A stretch of 41,428 nucleotides of DNA from an uncultured Lachnospiraceae bacterium (GTDB taxonomy: Bacteria; Bacillota; Clostridia; Lachnospirales; Lachnospiraceae), in contig CANRAZ010000015.1 of NCBI GenBank assembly GCA_947628705.1, positions 1 through 41,428 on the forward strand. The letters are read 5' to 3'. The first letter of the stretch is position 1; every line of letters begins with the position of its first letter. The notes beneath the pieces were generated by a model, which was not told the origin of the DNA, did not search any database, and saw only the letters and a program-made list of their open reading frames with translations. Position numbers and translations under genes: made by a program. Positions 1 to 7,815 of this stretch are shown one piece after another.

Positions 1-121
1 TAATGGGGATAAGGCCTTCTGCCTTAAGAGCAGACATGGCGCGGTCGACAGAGGTTGATTCGATATTGCCTTTTTTCTGCTTGCCGAACTTATCAACGGC
101 AGTATAGGTAAAAGCAGCCAC
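1..121 (-). CDS. pilC: Type IV pilus inner-membrane platform protein PilC/GspF, N-terminal fragment
   Basis: Only the first 40 codons lie in the window; the rest runs off the left edge. The protein begins MAAFTYTAVDKFGKQKKG (initiating GTG read as Met) and continues with ESTSVDRAMSALKAEGLIPI, the typical opening of the PilC/GspF family: a short beta-rich segment, then the helix that positions the cytoplasmic domain. The GTG start is chosen because GGAGG lies 7 bases upstream and no ATG is available. Family members form the inner-membrane platform on which PilB and PilT act. It is the third gene of a pilB-pilT-pilC order read leftwards, about 100 bp after pilT. Confidence 0.85.
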   Translation of the reverse strand, partial: MAAFTYTAVDKFGKQKKGNIESTSVDRAMSALKAEGLIPI

Positions 122-222
122 TTGTTTTCCTCCTTGATTTTTTAGTATTCTCTACATTTATTCTCTATAATTCAAGTAATGTTTTCTTATTTTATGTTTC
201 CTTTTATACTTCCATCATCGGC

Positions 223-1311
223 TTACTGCCTGTAGCTCAGCCTCTTTTCCATTCCCGGAACGTCCTGAGCGTAATTAATGCAGTTTTCAGCCGAAATCAA
301 TCCGCCGATGTAGAGGTTGTAAAGGGAATCGTCCATGGTTATCATTCCAAGCTTTTTACTGGTCTGCATGGTCGACGGGATCTGGAACGCCTTGCCTTCG
401 CGGATAAGCGCTCTTACCGCACTCGAACCGAGCATAACCTCAAATGCCGCCACACGTCCGTGGGAGCTTTGAATCGGCAGAAGCTGCTGGGAAATTACAC
501 ATTCGATAACGCTGGCAAGCTGAACCCTGATCTGCTGCTGCTGATGAGGAGGGAAAACGTCAATAACACGGTTTATGGTGTCCGCAGCGCCGTTCGTGTG
601 AAGCGTGGAGAAAACCAAGTGACCTGTTTCAGCCGCCGTAATGGCCGTTTGAATGGTCTCGTTATCTCTCATCTCACCTACGAGAATTACGTCAGGGTCC
701 TCACGGAGAGCAGCTCTGAGCGCGCCCGCATAGTCCTTGGTGTCATCACCGATTTCTCTCTGGTTTACTATCGACTTTTCATGTCTGTGAAGGTACTCGA
801 TCGGGTCCTCCAATGTGATAATGTGTCTGGAATATGTATTGTTGATTACATTAATCAGAGAGGCAAGCGTCGTTGACTTTCCCGAACCCGTTGCCCCGGT
901 AACCAGCACCAGACCTCTTTTTCTTGTGATAAGATCCTGAACCGACGCAGGAAGTCCGAGTTCTCTGGGAGCCGGAATCTTGAACGGAAGGAGTCTCATT
1001 ACCATTGCCAGGGTTCCGCGCTGTCTGAAAACGTTTACACGGAAACGGCCCTTTCCCTGAAGCGAATAAGCGAAGTCAATCTCGCCGTACTGCTCCATTA
1101 TTTCCACAAGTCTTGCGTTGTCTGCGTAAAGCGGAACAACAATGTCGGCAATTTCTTCCGGCGTCATTACATGATTATCTTTTTCTCTTAAATCTCCGTC
1201 AATACGGTAGATGACAGGTCTTCCTGCCGTCATATGGATATCGGACGCATGTCTTTCTACCGCTAAGAGAAGAATCTCGTCAAGCGTCTGCTTTGCTACT
1301 ATGTCTCCCAT
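223..1311 (-). CDS. pilT: Type IV pilus retraction ATPase PilT
   Basis: A 362-residue secretion/pilus ATPase. Visible motifs are Walker A GATGSGKST at residues 139-147, the acidic box ITLEDPIEYLH, Walker B DVILVGEMRD, and the His box HLVFSTLHTNGAADTINR. Length and architecture (small N-terminal PAS-like domain, then RecA-like core, no N-terminal MshEN domain, no zinc cysteines) match PilT rather than PilB. In the family PilT hydrolyses ATP to depolymerise pili, giving retraction and twitching. It lies 24 bp after pilB and is probably co-transcribed with it. No strong Shine-Dalgarno precedes the ATG, so translation may depend on the upstream gene. The exact subfamily (PilT or PilU) is inferred. 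Confidence 0.93.
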   Translation of the reverse strand: MGDIVAKQTLDEILLLAVERHASDIHMTAGRPVIYRIDGDLREKDNHVMTPEEIADIVVPLYADNARLVEIMEQYGEIDFAYSLQGKGRFRVNVFRQRGTLAMVMRLLPFKIPAPRELGLPASVQDLITRKRGLVLVTGATGSGKSTTLASLINVINNTYSRHIITLEDPIEYLHRHEKSIVNQREIGDDTKDYAGALRAALREDPDVILVGEMRDNETIQTAITAAETGHLVFSTLHTNGAADTINRVIDVFPPHQQQQIRVQLASVIECVISQQLLPIQSSHGRVAAFEVMLGSSAVRALIREGKAFQIPSTMQTSKKLGMITMDDSLYNLYIGGLISAENCINYAQDVPGMEKRLSYRQ

Positions 1312-1335
1312 CGTTATGTAAACCCCATTCGTTAT

Positions 1336-3027
1336 TTATTCGTCAAAGGAAATCCTTACCATTTCAGGATAAGAGGTGATTCCGTTCAACACATGTTTTG
1401 TAGCAGCCATACGAAGAGTGTTCATTCCGTTTCTGAGAGCTGCTTCCTTAAGAGCCTCAGTGCTTTCATTCCTTGCAATGATTCCCTTCATCTCTTTGTT
1501 TACTTCCATTATCTCGTAAACACCGATTCGTCCTTTGTAGCCGATGTTATTGCACTCAGAGCATCCAACCGGGTCATAGATCGTACATTCCTCGTCCAAA
1601 GGAACCTTCATGATGTTTTTCTCGTCCTCTGTTGCCTGTCTTGCCTTTTTGCAAAGAGGGCAAAGCCTTTTGACAAGTCTCTGCGCGATAACTCCCACAA
1701 CCGAGTCTGCAACAAGATAGCTTTCAACGCCCATATCCTCAAGACGGGAAATCGTTGCCGCCGAACTGTTTGTGTGGAGCGTGCTTACAACCAAGTGACC
1801 GGTAATAGCCGCCTGCACTGCAATTGCCGCCGTCTCGCCGTCTCGAATCTCACCTATCATGATAATGTCAGGGTCCTGACGGAGAATGGAACGAAGGGCC
1901 GATGCAAAGGTCAGACCTGCTTTCGCATTTACATGAACCTGATTGATTCCGTCGATATTCGCCTCGACAGGGTCCTCAACGGTTATGATGTTTACGTCTT
2001 CCTTGTTAAGCTCGCTGAGCGCCGTGTAAAGCGTCGTTGACTTACCGGAACCTGTAGGACCCGTAACAAGGATAATTCCGTTAGGGTTCTGGAGAATGTG
2101 GTCGAACACCTTCATCTCATCCGGGTCAAAACCGAGCTGCGCCTTATCTCTGCTGAGCGCCTGCTTCATCGCAAGACGCATTACGCATTTTTCGCCGTAA
2201 ACAGTCGGAAGCATTGATACACGGATATCGTACTCGACACGGTCGACCACCTGCGTGATACGGCCGTCCTGAGGTTTTCTTTTTTCTGAAATGTCCATGC
2301 CGCCGATGATTTTAAGTCTGGCGATTATCGCCGGCATCAGGCTGATGTCGTAGCTTATCTGTTCATAAAGCGAACCGTCGATACGGTACCTTACCCTGAC
2401 CCTGGTCTCAAGAGCCTCGACATGGATATCGGATGCTCTTAGTCTGGCAGCCTGTTCAATCATCGTCTTAACAAGTATTACGATTGGAGAATCGCTTACG
2501 CTGTCATCCTCCTGAAGCTCCTCCGCCATCAAATCGCCACGCTCTTTGGCGTAGGCGTCGGCAGCTTCCTGCGCTTCTTCATTTCCGTAATTCCTGTCAA
2601 TGGCAAGCATTATGTCACGTGACGTTGCTATGTAAGGCTCGACCTGAAGACCGGTTATCATTGAAATGTCATCGATCGCATCCATGTCCATCGGGTCAGC
2701 CATCGCAAGCTTCAGAACATCCATTGAGTACTCATCGTAATCGAACGGAATTACCATGTGCTTACGAAGCAGCGCGCCGGAAATCTTATCTGCAATATCT
2801 GAAGGGACTCTCGCGTTAGAAAGAGACACCATCTCTACGCCGAGCTGTCTTTCAAGCGCCTTGCATATTTTTTCCTCGGTAGTGTAACCAAGCTCGACAA
2901 GAACCTCGCCAAGACGCTTTCCGCTTTCCTTCTTGACTTCAAGTCCTTTTTCAACCTGTTCTTCGGTTACTACCGACTCGGCAACAAGCATATCACCCAG
3001 CCTGCGCCTGCGAAACATCTCTGCCAT
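1336..3027 (-). CDS. pilB: Type IV pilus assembly ATPase PilB/GspE
   Basis: A 563-residue extension ATPase. The N-terminal MshEN/GspE_N domain (about residues 1-150) opens with RRRRLGDMLVAESVVTEEQV, a repeat type that binds cyclic di-GMP in some relatives. The ATPase core has Walker A GPTGSGKST at 323-331, an Asp box ITVEDPVE, Walker B DIIMIGEIRD and a His box HLVVSTLHTN. Two Cys pairs, CPLC and CSEC, near residues 455-480 form the structural zinc site usual in PilB and absent from PilT. AGGAGG lies 6 bases before the ATG. It is the first gene of the pil block here, with pilT and pilC downstream. The 5' region carries a perfect inverted repeat (separate entry). Confidence 0.95.
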   Translation of the reverse strand: MAEMFRRRRLGDMLVAESVVTEEQVEKGLEVKKESGKRLGEVLVELGYTTEEKICKALERQLGVEMVSLSNARVPSDIADKISGALLRKHMVIPFDYDEYSMDVLKLAMADPMDMDAIDDISMITGLQVEPYIATSRDIMLAIDRNYGNEEAQEAADAYAKERGDLMAEELQEDDSVSDSPIVILVKTMIEQAARLRASDIHVEALETRVRVRYRIDGSLYEQISYDISLMPAIIARLKIIGGMDISEKRKPQDGRITQVVDRVEYDIRVSMLPTVYGEKCVMRLAMKQALSRDKAQLGFDPDEMKVFDHILQNPNGIILVTGPTGSGKSTTLYTALSELNKEDVNIITVEDPVEANIDGINQVHVNAKAGLTFASALRSILRQDPDIIMIGEIRDGETAAIAVQAAITGHLVVSTLHTNSSAATISRLEDMGVESYLVADSVVGVIAQRLVKRLCPLCKKARQATEDEKNIMKVPLDEECTIYDPVGCSECNNIGYKGRIGVYEIMEVNKEMKGIIARNESTEALKEAALRNGMNTLRMAATKHVLNGITSYPEMVRISFDE

Positions 3028-3053
3028 TAGAGTCCTCCTGACTTGTCTGTTAC

Positions 3054-3075
3054 TTGTGATAACAGATTATCACAA
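3054..3075. promoter_or_regulatory. Perfect inverted repeat in the pilB 5' region (candidate operator)
   Basis: TTGTGATA, then six bases, then TATCACAA: two perfect 8-bp arms, 26 bp upstream of the pilB start. It sits between the ribosome binding site and the AT-rich upstream region, where a repressor could block initiation or elongation into the pilus genes. The TGTGA half-sites are 10 bp apart, not the 6 bp of an enterobacterial CRP site. No regulator is assigned. Confidence 0.45.
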
Positions 3076-3450
3076 ATTGCAACTTTCTGCAATAATTTTT
3101 CACCAAAAATAATCTTTTTTTTACGCTTTTTTTATACGCTTTTAACAAGAATTACTATATATTGTGTCTGACCGGCGTTTTACGCAAATCCTTCAACAAT
3201 ATGTCCTGAAACCTTTTTTTCAGGCTTACAGCGCTTCTTTATACTACATAATATAAGGCGCCTTCGGAAATATTTCAAATTTATTTTCGCTGTCAAATTT
3301 CACGTCATAAAATGTAAATTTTTTATGAACGAAATATGAACGCATTCCTTCGTTTTTTCATCACCTTTAACAATTTATTCATTTTTTTGCGCAATTTTGT
3401 CAATAATTTACAGTCCGATTTTATCTTCGCAGGCAGCATAAAATCTTGCT
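3076..3450. other. Intergenic region between pilB and cca
   Basis: About 375 AT-rich bases with T-runs and no convincing gene. It must hold the pilB promoter and the end of the cca transcript. A TGTCAA (TTGACA on the minus strand) occurs at 3291-3296 and a similar one at 3398-3403, but neither has a convincing -10 box at 16-18 bp, so no promoter is called. Confidence 0.5.
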
Positions 3451-4989
3451 CTATTTGTGCATTTCCCTTTCCGCCCTTTTAATCAGGTATTCCCTATTGT
3501 TCCTCTCAGGCTTCTCAATCACCTCGTCGAGCAGCAGTTTAAGAAGCCTTCCGATTTCGGGTCCCTGCTTTACGCCCATGTCCATCAAGTCGCTGCCTTT
3601 TATTGCGAGATCCTTTACCGTCACGCACTGATGCTCCGACACGATTCGCTCGCAAAGCCTTTTCATGTCCAGTATTCTGGCGATGCTTGCGTCTATGCAG
3701 TCCGGCGACTGTGCAAGCGCGTCTGCATACTGCACCGGAATAAGGAGCCTTAAATTGTTTAAGCCTATTCTGCTTGCAAGCTTTCTTGCATCGGAGCTGC
3801 TCATATCCCACGTCATCTTAAATCTGTCGTCGTGGTGGCGCACAAGCTTCCTTACCGTTTCTACGGTTTCGTTATCGTACTTAAGCCTTTTTAAAATTTC
3901 CTCCGCCATAACCGCAGAAAGCTTCTGATGCCCGTAAAAATGCGCGACCTTACCCTTCATAAGCTTTGTCTGAGGTTTTCCGATGTCATGCAGGAGCATC
4001 GTAAGACAGAGAATCTGCTTTTCCTTTGGAGTAAATTCTTCATCAAGCTTTATTTTTTTCAGCGACTTTTCAATTTTCGGGTGGGCATTTCCGTTTATTC
4101 CGATGCCGCCCTTCGCTTTTTTAACGCCGTTTCCGTATTTTTTTGAACCGTCTTCATTTCTGTCACGGACGGTTTTTTCGGCGGCGTCCTCAGTCTCATT
4201 CATTCCTGCAAGCCTTTGAATCGCCTTAATGCTTACAAGCGTATGATCCGCCACGTTGTAGATATGATGCGGATTTTCCTGTTCTGTTGCCGCAGCCCTG
4301 TCCCACTCAGGAAACACAACGGCAGTTATTCCCGCTCTCTCCGCCAGCTTTATTTTTTCCGGATATGCTCCCATGATCAGCTTTTGAAGCTCGATGCGTA
4401 TACGTTCTGCGCTTATGCTTTTCAGGCCTTGGACAAGCTGCCTCATTGCGTTAAAGGTCTCTTCTTCTATATCAAAGCCAAGCTCTGACGCAAACCGCAC
4501 CGCCCTCATTATTCTCAGCGCATCCTCGCTGAAGCGTTCTCTTGGGTTGCCGACGGCTCTTATTATTCCTTTTTCAAGGTCGGACATTCCGTTAAAAAGG
4601 TCAACGAGACCGTCGGTATCATTGTAAGCCATTGCGTTTATCGTAAAGTCCCGGCGAAGCAGATCCTCTTTCAGATTCCGGGTGAAGGTCACCTCGCTCG
4701 GATGTCTGCCGTCCTCATATTTTCCGTCTATACGGTAGGTCGTCACCTCAAAGCCTTCTCTGTCGAGAAGCACTGTGACAGTGCCGTGTTCAATACCCGT
4801 GTCAACCGTCTTTCTGAACAGCCCTTTTACCTCCTTGGGCGAAGCATTTGTGGTAATATCCCAGTCTTTAGGAGTCCTGCCAAGCACGCTGTCTCTGACG
4901 CAGCCGCCCACGGCGTAGGCTTCATAGCCTGCATCTGTTAAAATGCCAATTATTTTTTTTACCTTTTCGGGCATTTCAATCTTTAACAA
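3451..4989 (-). CDS. cca: CCA-adding tRNA nucleotidyltransferase with HD domain
   Basis: A 512-residue class II nucleotidyltransferase. The head domain has YAVGGCVRDSVLGRTPKDWD, whose Asp42 and Asp44 should be the catalytic carboxylates, then RRDFTINAMAYN and the FSEDALRIMRAVRFASEL and AERIRIEL motifs that recognise nucleotide and tRNA. A C-terminal HD phosphohydrolase domain carries LLHDIGKP (His334, Asp335). It adds or repairs the 3' CCA of tRNAs. Between head and HD domain (about 262-320) lies a Lys/Gly/Asn-rich insert without obvious fold. The start is TTG: GGAGG sits 9 bases ahead of it, whereas the next ATG (codon 6) is too far away. It may be transcribed from its own promoter, since glgP ends in a strong terminator upstream. 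Confidence 0.93.
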   Translation of the reverse strand: MLKIEMPEKVKKIIGILTDAGYEAYAVGGCVRDSVLGRTPKDWDITTNASPKEVKGLFRKTVDTGIEHGTVTVLLDREGFEVTTYRIDGKYEDGRHPSEVTFTRNLKEDLLRRDFTINAMAYNDTDGLVDLFNGMSDLEKGIIRAVGNPRERFSEDALRIMRAVRFASELGFDIEEETFNAMRQLVQGLKSISAERIRIELQKLIMGAYPEKIKLAERAGITAVVFPEWDRAAATEQENPHHIYNVADHTLVSIKAIQRLAGMNETEDAAEKTVRDRNEDGSKKYGNGVKKAKGGIGINGNAHPKIEKSLKKIKLDEEFTPKEKQILCLTMLLHDIGKPQTKLMKGKVAHFYGHQKLSAVMAEEILKRLKYDNETVETVRKLVRHHDDRFKMTWDMSSSDARKLASRIGLNNLRLLIPVQYADALAQSPDCIDASIARILDMKRLCERIVSEHQCVTVKDLAIKGSDLMDMGVKQGPEIGRLLKLLLDEVIEKPERNNREYLIKRAEREMHK

Positions 4990-5126
4990 AACCTGCGTCC
5001 TCCCGGTATCCTGTCTTTGATTACTGCGTCGGCCGCCTTTTTTCCGCCGGCGTTTTTAAAGCCGTCTGTTAAGGCAGCGCCGCCAAAAAGCCTCTGCATG
5101 ACGAACCGTTTTTTTAATCAGTATAT

Positions 5127-5164
5127 AAAAATTCAGGGAACCTTCTTTTAGACGGTTCCCTGAA
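5127..5164 (-). terminator. Intrinsic terminator after glgP
   Basis: Read on the minus strand: an 11-bp perfect stem (GGTTCCCTGAA at the 3' arm; plus-strand arms 5132-5142 and 5154-5164), an 11-base loop, then TTTTT. It lies 53 bp after the glgP stop and separates glgP from cca. Confidence 0.88.
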
Positions 5165-5216
5165 CACAGTAGGTTAAATCCTTTGCCGAGCCGGCCGGTT
5201 ACGAACCCGTCTCGGA

Positions 5217-7670
5217 TCACTCTTCAACGGTAACCGTAATCTTATTAAGCTTCCAAATATCCCTGACATATTCCTCAATAGTTCTGTCAGAGGTGAACTT
5301 TCCTACCTTAGCCACCTGCGTAAGAGCCATTTTTGCCCAGCGGTCTTCATCCTTGTAAGCTTCCTCAACACGCTTCTGCGCATCTGCATAGGAGCGGAAA
5401 TCCTTTAAGATGAAGTACTGGTCTGCACGGTCGTAGCTTCCGTCAAGCAGAGAATTGTAGATTTCTCTGAACAGCTCCGTATCGTCCGGCGAGTAGAAGC
5501 CGTTTATCATCTGCGTCATCACGAGACGGATATCCCCGTCCGTGTTGTAGATTTCCCTCGGATGATAACCGCCGTTGTTCTCGTAGTTGATTACCTCGTC
5601 GGAGGAAAGGCCGAATATGAATGCGTTCTCCTCCCCGACCTCTTCAACTATTTCAACGTTTGCGCCGTCCATTGTTCCGAGAGTTACCGCACCGTTAAGC
5701 ATGAACTTCATGTTGCCTGTGCCTGAAGCCTCCTTGGAAGCCGTGGAAATCTGTTCTGAAACGTCTGCCGCAGCAAAAATCCACTCAGCGTTTGAAACAC
5801 GGTAGTTCTCAATAAATACGACCTTAATTTTTCCGTCGATAGTCTTATCATTGTTCACAACATCCGCAACGCTGTTTATAAGCTTGATAATAAGCTTTGC
5901 GCGGCGATAGCCTGCGCTTGCCTTTGCGCCGAAGATGAAGGTTCTCGGATAAAACTCCATGTCAGGATTTGCTTTGATCTGATTGTAAAGGTACATGATG
6001 TGCATTATGTTGAGAAGCTGACGCTTATACTCATGGAGCCTCTTAACCTGCACGTCAAATATGGAACGAGGATTTACCTCGATGCCGTTGTGCTCTTTAA
6101 TGTATTCGGCAAGACGCACCTTGTTCTGGTACTTGATGTTCATGAACTCCTTCTGTGTCTTCTTGTCGTCAAGATAAACAGAAAGCTCTTTCATATGGTC
6201 AAGGTTTGTAACCCACTCGTCTCCGATTTTTGAAGTTACCCAATTTGCAAGGAGAGGATTGCCGTGAAGCAGGAAGCGTCTCTGCGTAATGCCGTTTGTC
6301 TTGTTGTTGAATTTCTCAGGCCACAGCTGGTAGAAATCCCTGAGCTGCTCGTTTTTGAGAATCTCTGTGTGGAGTCTTGCAACACCGTTTACGGAGAAGC
6401 CTGCAACGATCGCAAGGTTTGCCATCTTTACCTGACCGTCCATAATGATTGCCATCTTCTCAATCTTGGAGTAGTCGTTAGGATACTTATTCTGAAGAAG
6501 AATAATGAAACGCCTGTTGATCTCCTCAACAATCTGGTAAATACGAGGGAGCAGTCTTGAAAAAAGCTCAAGCGGCCATTTTTCAAGCGCCTCCGCCATG
6601 ATAGTGTGGTTTGTATATGCACAGGACTTGCTTGTAACCTCCCAAGCCTCGTCCCAGCTGAGGTAGTAGTCATCCATGAGTATTCTCATAAGCTCAGGAA
6701 CCGTAACGGTAGGGTGCGTATCGTTGAGCTGGAACACAACCTTCTCGTGAAGCTTACGGATATCGTTATGGTTTTCCATATATTTTGCAACCGCACGCTG
6801 AACGCTTGCCGAAACAAAGAAATACTGCTGTTTAAGCCTCAGCTCCTTGCCGGCATAGTGGTTGTCGTTAGGGTAAAGCACCTCACAGATCGTGTGAGCA
6901 AGATTCTGCTGCTCGACCGCCTTGTGGTAATCGCCCTTGTCAAACTCTGCAAGATTGAAGTCCACAATCGCCTCTGCGTCCCATATGCGGAGCGTGTTTA
7001 CGACATTGTTGCCGTAGCCCACAATAGGATAATCGTAAGGCACGGCTCTTACAGACTGATAATTTTCCTGAACGAAATGCTCTCTGCCGTTTTCGTCCTT
7101 TGCGTAGCGTACATAGCCGCCGAATTTAACCTCACAGGCATACTCGGAACGCTTGATTTCAAACGGGTTCCCGTCTCTTAACCAATCGTCAGGCTTCTCA
7201 ACCTGAAAGCCGTTTTCAATCGCCTGCTTGAACATGCCGTATTTGTAGCGGACGCCGCAGCCGTAGGCAGGATAGCCCAGAGTTGCAAGCGAATCAAGGA
7301 AGCATGCTGCAAGCCTTCCCAGACCGCCGTTTCCAAGAGCCGGATCCGGTTCCTGCTCCTCAACGTTTTCAAGGTCGATTCCAAGCTCCTCAAGAGCCTT
7401 CTTGATGTCCTTGTTTGCCTTGAGATTGATGATGTTGTTGCCGAGAGCCCTTCCCATAAGGAATTCCATCGAAAGATAATAAACAGTCTTAGCGTCCTGC
7501 TTTTCTATTTCCTTCTGGGTAGCCGACCACTGGTCAACGATATAATCCTTTACGGCATATGCAACTGCCTGATAGATCTGCTGCTGTGAAGCATCCTCTA
7601 CCGTTCTGCGGTAAAAGGTTTTCAGATAATCCTGTACGTTCTTCTTGAACTCTTTTTTGTTGATCTGCAT
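5217..7670 (-). CDS. glgP: Glycogen/maltodextrin phosphorylase
   Basis: An 817-residue GT35 phosphorylase, the normal family length. It releases glucose-1-phosphate from alpha-1,4-glucans with a pyridoxal phosphate cofactor. Recognisable segments are EPDPALGNGGLGRLAACFLD near residue 107, QLNDTHPTVTVPELMR mid-protein, VKRLHEYKRQLLN, and the PLP-lysine region EASGTGNMKFMLNGAVTLGT near residue 655. GGAGG lies 6 bases before the ATG. No glycogen synthesis genes are nearby; it stands as a single transcription unit between the ileS end and its own terminator, so its partners are probably elsewhere. The 145 bp between ileS and glgP shows no clear sigma-A boxes. Confidence 0.96.
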   Translation of the reverse strand: MQINKKEFKKNVQDYLKTFYRRTVEDASQQQIYQAVAYAVKDYIVDQWSATQKEIEKQDAKTVYYLSMEFLMGRALGNNIINLKANKDIKKALEELGIDLENVEEQEPDPALGNGGLGRLAACFLDSLATLGYPAYGCGVRYKYGMFKQAIENGFQVEKPDDWLRDGNPFEIKRSEYACEVKFGGYVRYAKDENGREHFVQENYQSVRAVPYDYPIVGYGNNVVNTLRIWDAEAIVDFNLAEFDKGDYHKAVEQQNLAHTICEVLYPNDNHYAGKELRLKQQYFFVSASVQRAVAKYMENHNDIRKLHEKVVFQLNDTHPTVTVPELMRILMDDYYLSWDEAWEVTSKSCAYTNHTIMAEALEKWPLELFSRLLPRIYQIVEEINRRFIILLQNKYPNDYSKIEKMAIIMDGQVKMANLAIVAGFSVNGVARLHTEILKNEQLRDFYQLWPEKFNNKTNGITQRRFLLHGNPLLANWVTSKIGDEWVTNLDHMKELSVYLDDKKTQKEFMNIKYQNKVRLAEYIKEHNGIEVNPRSIFDVQVKRLHEYKRQLLNIMHIMYLYNQIKANPDMEFYPRTFIFGAKASAGYRRAKLIIKLINSVADVVNNDKTIDGKIKVVFIENYRVSNAEWIFAAADVSEQISTASKEASGTGNMKFMLNGAVTLGTMDGANVEIVEEVGEENAFIFGLSSDEVINYENNGGYHPREIYNTDGDIRLVMTQMINGFYSPDDTELFREIYNSLLDGSYDRADQYFILKDFRSYADAQKRVEEAYKDEDRWAKMALTQVAKVGKFTSDRTIEEYVRDIWKLNKITVTVEE

Positions 7671-7815
7671 TTCATTCCTCCATTTTGAAGCGGTTCGTTT
7701 CTAAGGTTTATGACGCTTCGGCACAAACCTGCGGCTTTTGCCTGCTGTCCTTATGCTCAGCCGTACTGCTGCCGGCTCCGGCTCTTATCCTTTGTCATGC
7801 TGCCACGAAACGCAG

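Noticed and set aside
3055-3074. CRP-type operator before pilB
   Set aside because: The half-sites TGTGA and TCACA are 10 bp apart instead of 6, and no other CRP-type sites were noticed.
5165-5216. tRNA-like GGTTACGAACCC element after glgP
   Set aside because: Too short for a tRNA; no acceptor or anticodon arms could be built.
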